DNA of 7,713 bases, taken from the NCBI GenBank assembly GCA_943326215.1, contig CALPSK010000033.1:1-7713 (forward strand), written 5' to 3'. Under the pieces are notes generated by a model. That model searched no databases. It was not told where the DNA came from and saw only the letters and a list, made by a program, of their open reading frames with translations. This document shows positions 5,296 through 7,713 of this stretch, piece by piece (position 1 is the stretch's first letter; the number at the start of each line of letters is the position of its first letter). Source of the DNA: Sediminibacterium ginsengisoli. GTDB taxonomy: Bacteria; Bacteroidota; Bacteroidia; Chitinophagales; Chitinophagaceae. The translations under genes and the position numbers were made by a program.

Positions 5296-7713
5296 TTACC
5301 AAATTGCACCCATCCCTAAATCCCACAATTGCTTGTTGAATGCAGGAATAGCTTCATTTTTTAACTTTAGTCCTCTTGCTTTTAATTTCTCCCACTCAGC
5401 AGTATATTCTTTCAATAAACCTAGGTTGGGTTGATTCACTTGTGGAATATCGCTCTCTGTTTGATTCATTAAGAACATATAGTTGGCTGTGAATTTATTA
5501 GGGAAATTTTCAACATCATCATAAGAAGTCGATTTTCTTTGAATCATGTCTTCGTCCCATGCTTTTAAATTTGCAATCAAGGCCGATGCATTTTGTTGTA
5601 AGCTTGCATATTGCTCACTGCTATAGTTGGCGTCAGCCTTTAATTTTTTAACCAATGCTTCTAAGTGATTGCTATTGTCTTTTAATTGGTTAACCATTTG
5701 GTGCATTTCAGTTACTGTACTTTCCATCAAACGCATTAAATTATCATACTCTTGGTATTCACTTGCAGTCGTTCCGTAATTTGGATTGGCTTGAATAACG
5801 CCTGTTGTGGTTCCAACAATTTTTCCTCCAGCCATTAAACGAATGGTATAATTACCAGGGATGGCTTTATGGCCATTAAAACTACTTTCAATAAATACAT
5901 TTGGTATTGCAGTGGTTGTTGTGTGGCGAAGGTTCCATACAAAACGGTTCAATCCTTTATCCTTACTTAATGTTGGATCTTTTCTTGGAGCTCCGTCGTA
6001 ACTTTTATAATTTTCGTCATCTTTAGAACTAAAGCGACGCACTAATTTACCGGATGCATCACTTATTTCCATACTTAATTCAACGGAGTCTGCCATACTA
6101 GGCAATTGATAATACAAGACCATGCCTGTTGCAGGGTTTACTCCTGCGTTATCGTTTGCGCCTGTAAAATCTGCATCATTGTTATCCAAATCGCTATATC
6201 CTGTCACTAACATGGTAGCACTAGGTGTATAAATTTTTGCAAGCGTTGTGTCAGCCTTATATGATCGAATTAAACTTAAATCATCTAATATCCAAAACGA
6301 TCTACCCGATGTTGCAGCAATTAAATTATTTTGATGCACGCGTAAATCTGTGATAGGTGTAATGGGTAAATTTAATTGGAATGCACTCCAGCTTTTACCA
6401 CCATTATTAGACATGTAGACGCCTAATTCTGTGCCAGCATATAATAAATCTTTAACGACATTGTCCTCACGCACCACTCTTGTGAAAGCATTGTTTGCAA
6501 TACCAGAATTTATTTTAGTCCATGTAGTTCCATAATCAGTGGATTTATATAATCCAGGTGTATGGTCATCAAACTTATACCTAGTGGTTGCAATATAAAC
6601 AGTTGCTTTATCGTGCGGAGATACCTCAATGGCATTGATTAAACACTCGGCTAAGCCTGCTGGTGTAATATTTTTCCAATTAGCCCCTCCGTCTTTTGTT
6701 ATGTAAACATATCCATCATCGCTACCTGTATAAATCACCCCTTTTTCATGCACCGACTCCATCACATAGGCAAGTGTACCATAGTTTTCTGCACCTACTG
6801 CTTCGTTAGTAAATGGTACACCAGGTTTTCCTTGTTTAGATTTTTCGTTGCGTGTTAAATCAGGAGAAACTTCTTTCCATGTTTTTCCCATGTCTGAAGT
6901 TTTTAATAATAATTGTGACCCATGATAATAGGTATTCGGCTCATGCTTACTCCAAATGATTGGTGCATTCCAGTTATAACGATACTTAATATCTTTTGCA
7001 TCCCTTCCTAAGTACTGAATTGGGGCAGCCATGATATTGGTGCTCCCTTTTGTTTTTGTATCTAATACTTCTATCGTTCCTTGATAAGATCCACCTAAAA
7101 CATATCTTGGATTGTTTGGATCAAATGCCAAGAACGCACTTTCACCTCCCGCAGAGGAAGTCCAATTTCTTTCATCTATTCCGCCAGCGCCAATGGCACG
7201 ACTCGCAATTTTAACGGAACTATTGTCCTGTTGACCAGCATAAATATTGTAAGGCGTTTCGTTGTCTACATTAATTCTATAAAATTGTGCAGTGGGCATA
7301 TTGTTTTGACTGCTCCAAGATTTACCACCATCATGTGTTATAGCCGCACCGCCATCATCTGCAATGACCATATTTTTACCATTGCTAGGATGTATCCACA
7401 AATCATGGTAATCGCCATGTGTGCTTGCAAAGTCTGTAAAAGTTTTACCACCATCAATTGATTTTAAGGAAGGGGCACTCATCACATATACTGTGTTTTC
7501 ATTTGTTGGATCTGGAAATAGTTCGATATAATACCATGCGCGCTGAATTAGGCGATGGCTCTTATTAATTTGCGACCAATTGGCACCTGCATCATCAGAT
7601 ACGTATAAACCACCTGCGTCTTTACTAAAATCACTTTCAATTAATGCAAATACTTTTTCTGAATTTGCTCTTGATACTGCGATAGACATTTTACCCATTT
7701 CTTTTGGTAATCC
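5296..7713 (-). CDS. C-terminal part of a sortilin-like (VPS10/BNR) Asp-box propeller protein
   Basis: The reading frame stays open to the window edge (GLPKE precedes the Met at 7698), so the gene is cut at its 5' end and that Met is probably internal. About 805 residues are visible. Numbered from the Met, Asp-box repeats (S/T-x-D-x-G-x-x-W/F type) occur near 34-41, 80-87, 121-128, 267-274, 334-341, 386-393 and 430-437, with blade strands such as [12 protein letters not shown] between them. This marks a beta-propeller of the BNR/sortilin VPS10 kind, often named glycosyl hydrolase although catalysis is unproven. After about 480 comes a beta-sandwich segment ending in [11 protein letters not shown] (615-625). 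A helical, probably coiled-coil region (645-720) and a tail ending in MGAIW follow. There is no C-terminal sorting domain. Relatives have signal peptides and are about 1,000 residues long, so roughly 200 residues are likely missing. It is probably surface or periplasmic. Confidence 0.9.
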   Translation of the reverse strand, partial: GLPKEMGKMSIAVSRANSEKVFALIESDFSKDAGGLYVSDDAGANWSQINKSHRLIQRAWYYIELFPDPTNENTVYVMSAPSLKSIDGGKTFTDFASTHGDYHDLWIHPSNGKNMVIADDGGAAITHDGGKSWSSQNNMPTAQFYRINVDNETPYNIYAGQQDNSSVKIASRAIGAGGIDERNWTSSAGGESAFLAFDPNNPRYVLGGSYQGTIEVLDTKTKGSTNIMAAPIQYLGRDAKDIKYRYNWNAPIIWSKHEPNTYYHGSQLLLKTSDMGKTWKEVSPDLTRNEKSKQGKPGVPFTNEAVGAENYGTLAYVMESVHEKGVIYTGSDDGYVYITKDGGANWKNITPAGLAECLINAIEVSPHDKATVYIATTRYKFDDHTPGLYKSTDYGTTWTKINSGIANNAFTRVVREDNVVKDLLYAGTELGVYMSNNGGKSWSAFQLNLPITPITDLRVHQNNLIAATSGRSFWILDDLSLIRSYKADTTLAKIYTPSATMLVTGYSDLDNNDADFTGANDNAGVNPATGMVLYYQLPSMADSVELSMEISDASGKLVRRFSSKDDENYKSYDGAPRKDPTLSKDKGLNRFVWNLRHTTTTAIPNVFIESSFNGHKAIPGNYTIRLMAGGKIVGTTTGVIQANPNYGTTASEYQEYDNLMRLMESTVTEMHQMVNQLKDNSNHLEALVKKLKADANYSSEQYASLQQNASALIANLKAWDEDMIQRKSTSYDDVENFPNKFTANYMFLMNQTESDIPQVNQPNLGLLKEYTAEWEKLKARGLKLKNEAIPAFNKQLWDLGMGAIW

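Noticed and set aside
7231..7461. 76-codon plus-strand open frame
   Set aside because: It is antisense to Asp-box repeats of the propeller gene; the Cys/Ile-rich product is typical of a shadow frame.
1..7713. Complete defence island, CRISPR array or mobile element
   Set aside because: No spaced direct repeats, transposase, recombinase, nuclease, helicase or toxin pair was found. A single caspase-like gene does not make a system.

Overview
The window reads as chromosome of an AT-rich Bacteroidetes (Bacteroidota) bacterium, most plausibly from the Chitinophagaceae/Sphingobacteriia side. Several signs point this way. Leaders contain TAnnTTTG-like -7 promoter elements and no clear Shine-Dalgarno sequences. 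Signal peptides end in the ...A|Q style typical of the phylum. There is a carboxypeptidase-regulatory-like beta-sandwich protein, and a large exported Asp-box (BNR/sortilin-type) beta-propeller protein. No rRNA, tRNA, CRISPR array, transposase or integrase was seen.

Layout. Five genes point right. 20-493 encodes a small exported NTF2-like (DUF4440/SnoaL-type) protein. 665-1078 encodes a four-helix membrane protein with an HxH motif. 1259-2851 encodes an exported metal-dependent amidohydrolase. 3072-4379 encodes an exported protein with an N-terminal CarboxypepD_reg-like domain. 4608-5225 encodes a cytoplasmic protein with a caspase/CHAT-like His...Cys arrangement, which I believe matches DUF6642. 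A sixth gene, 5296 to beyond 7713, points left and converges on the fifth. It encodes the C-terminal part of a multi-Asp-box propeller protein whose N-terminus lies outside the window.

The genes look monocistronic rather than operonic. Gaps of 171, 180, 220 and 228 bases separate the rightward genes, and each gap holds an inverted repeat, a terminator-like hairpin or a promoter-like element. No shared pathway is evident. The amidohydrolase and the propeller protein look like peptide or polymer processing functions at the cell surface. The small genes look accessory.

The most distinctive non-coding signal is a 45-base repeat present twice, at 518-562 and 2963-3007. Each copy forms a terminator hairpin, and 40 of 45 positions match, including most of the loop. 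Other structures are a perfect 16-bp inverted repeat at 4481-4515 and a 13-bp-plus inverted repeat that frames the putative -7 element and ends at the amidohydrolase start codon. The candidate for undescribed biology among the proteins is the stand-alone caspase-like protein at 4608-5225. Nothing in the window shows a complete multi-gene system around it.
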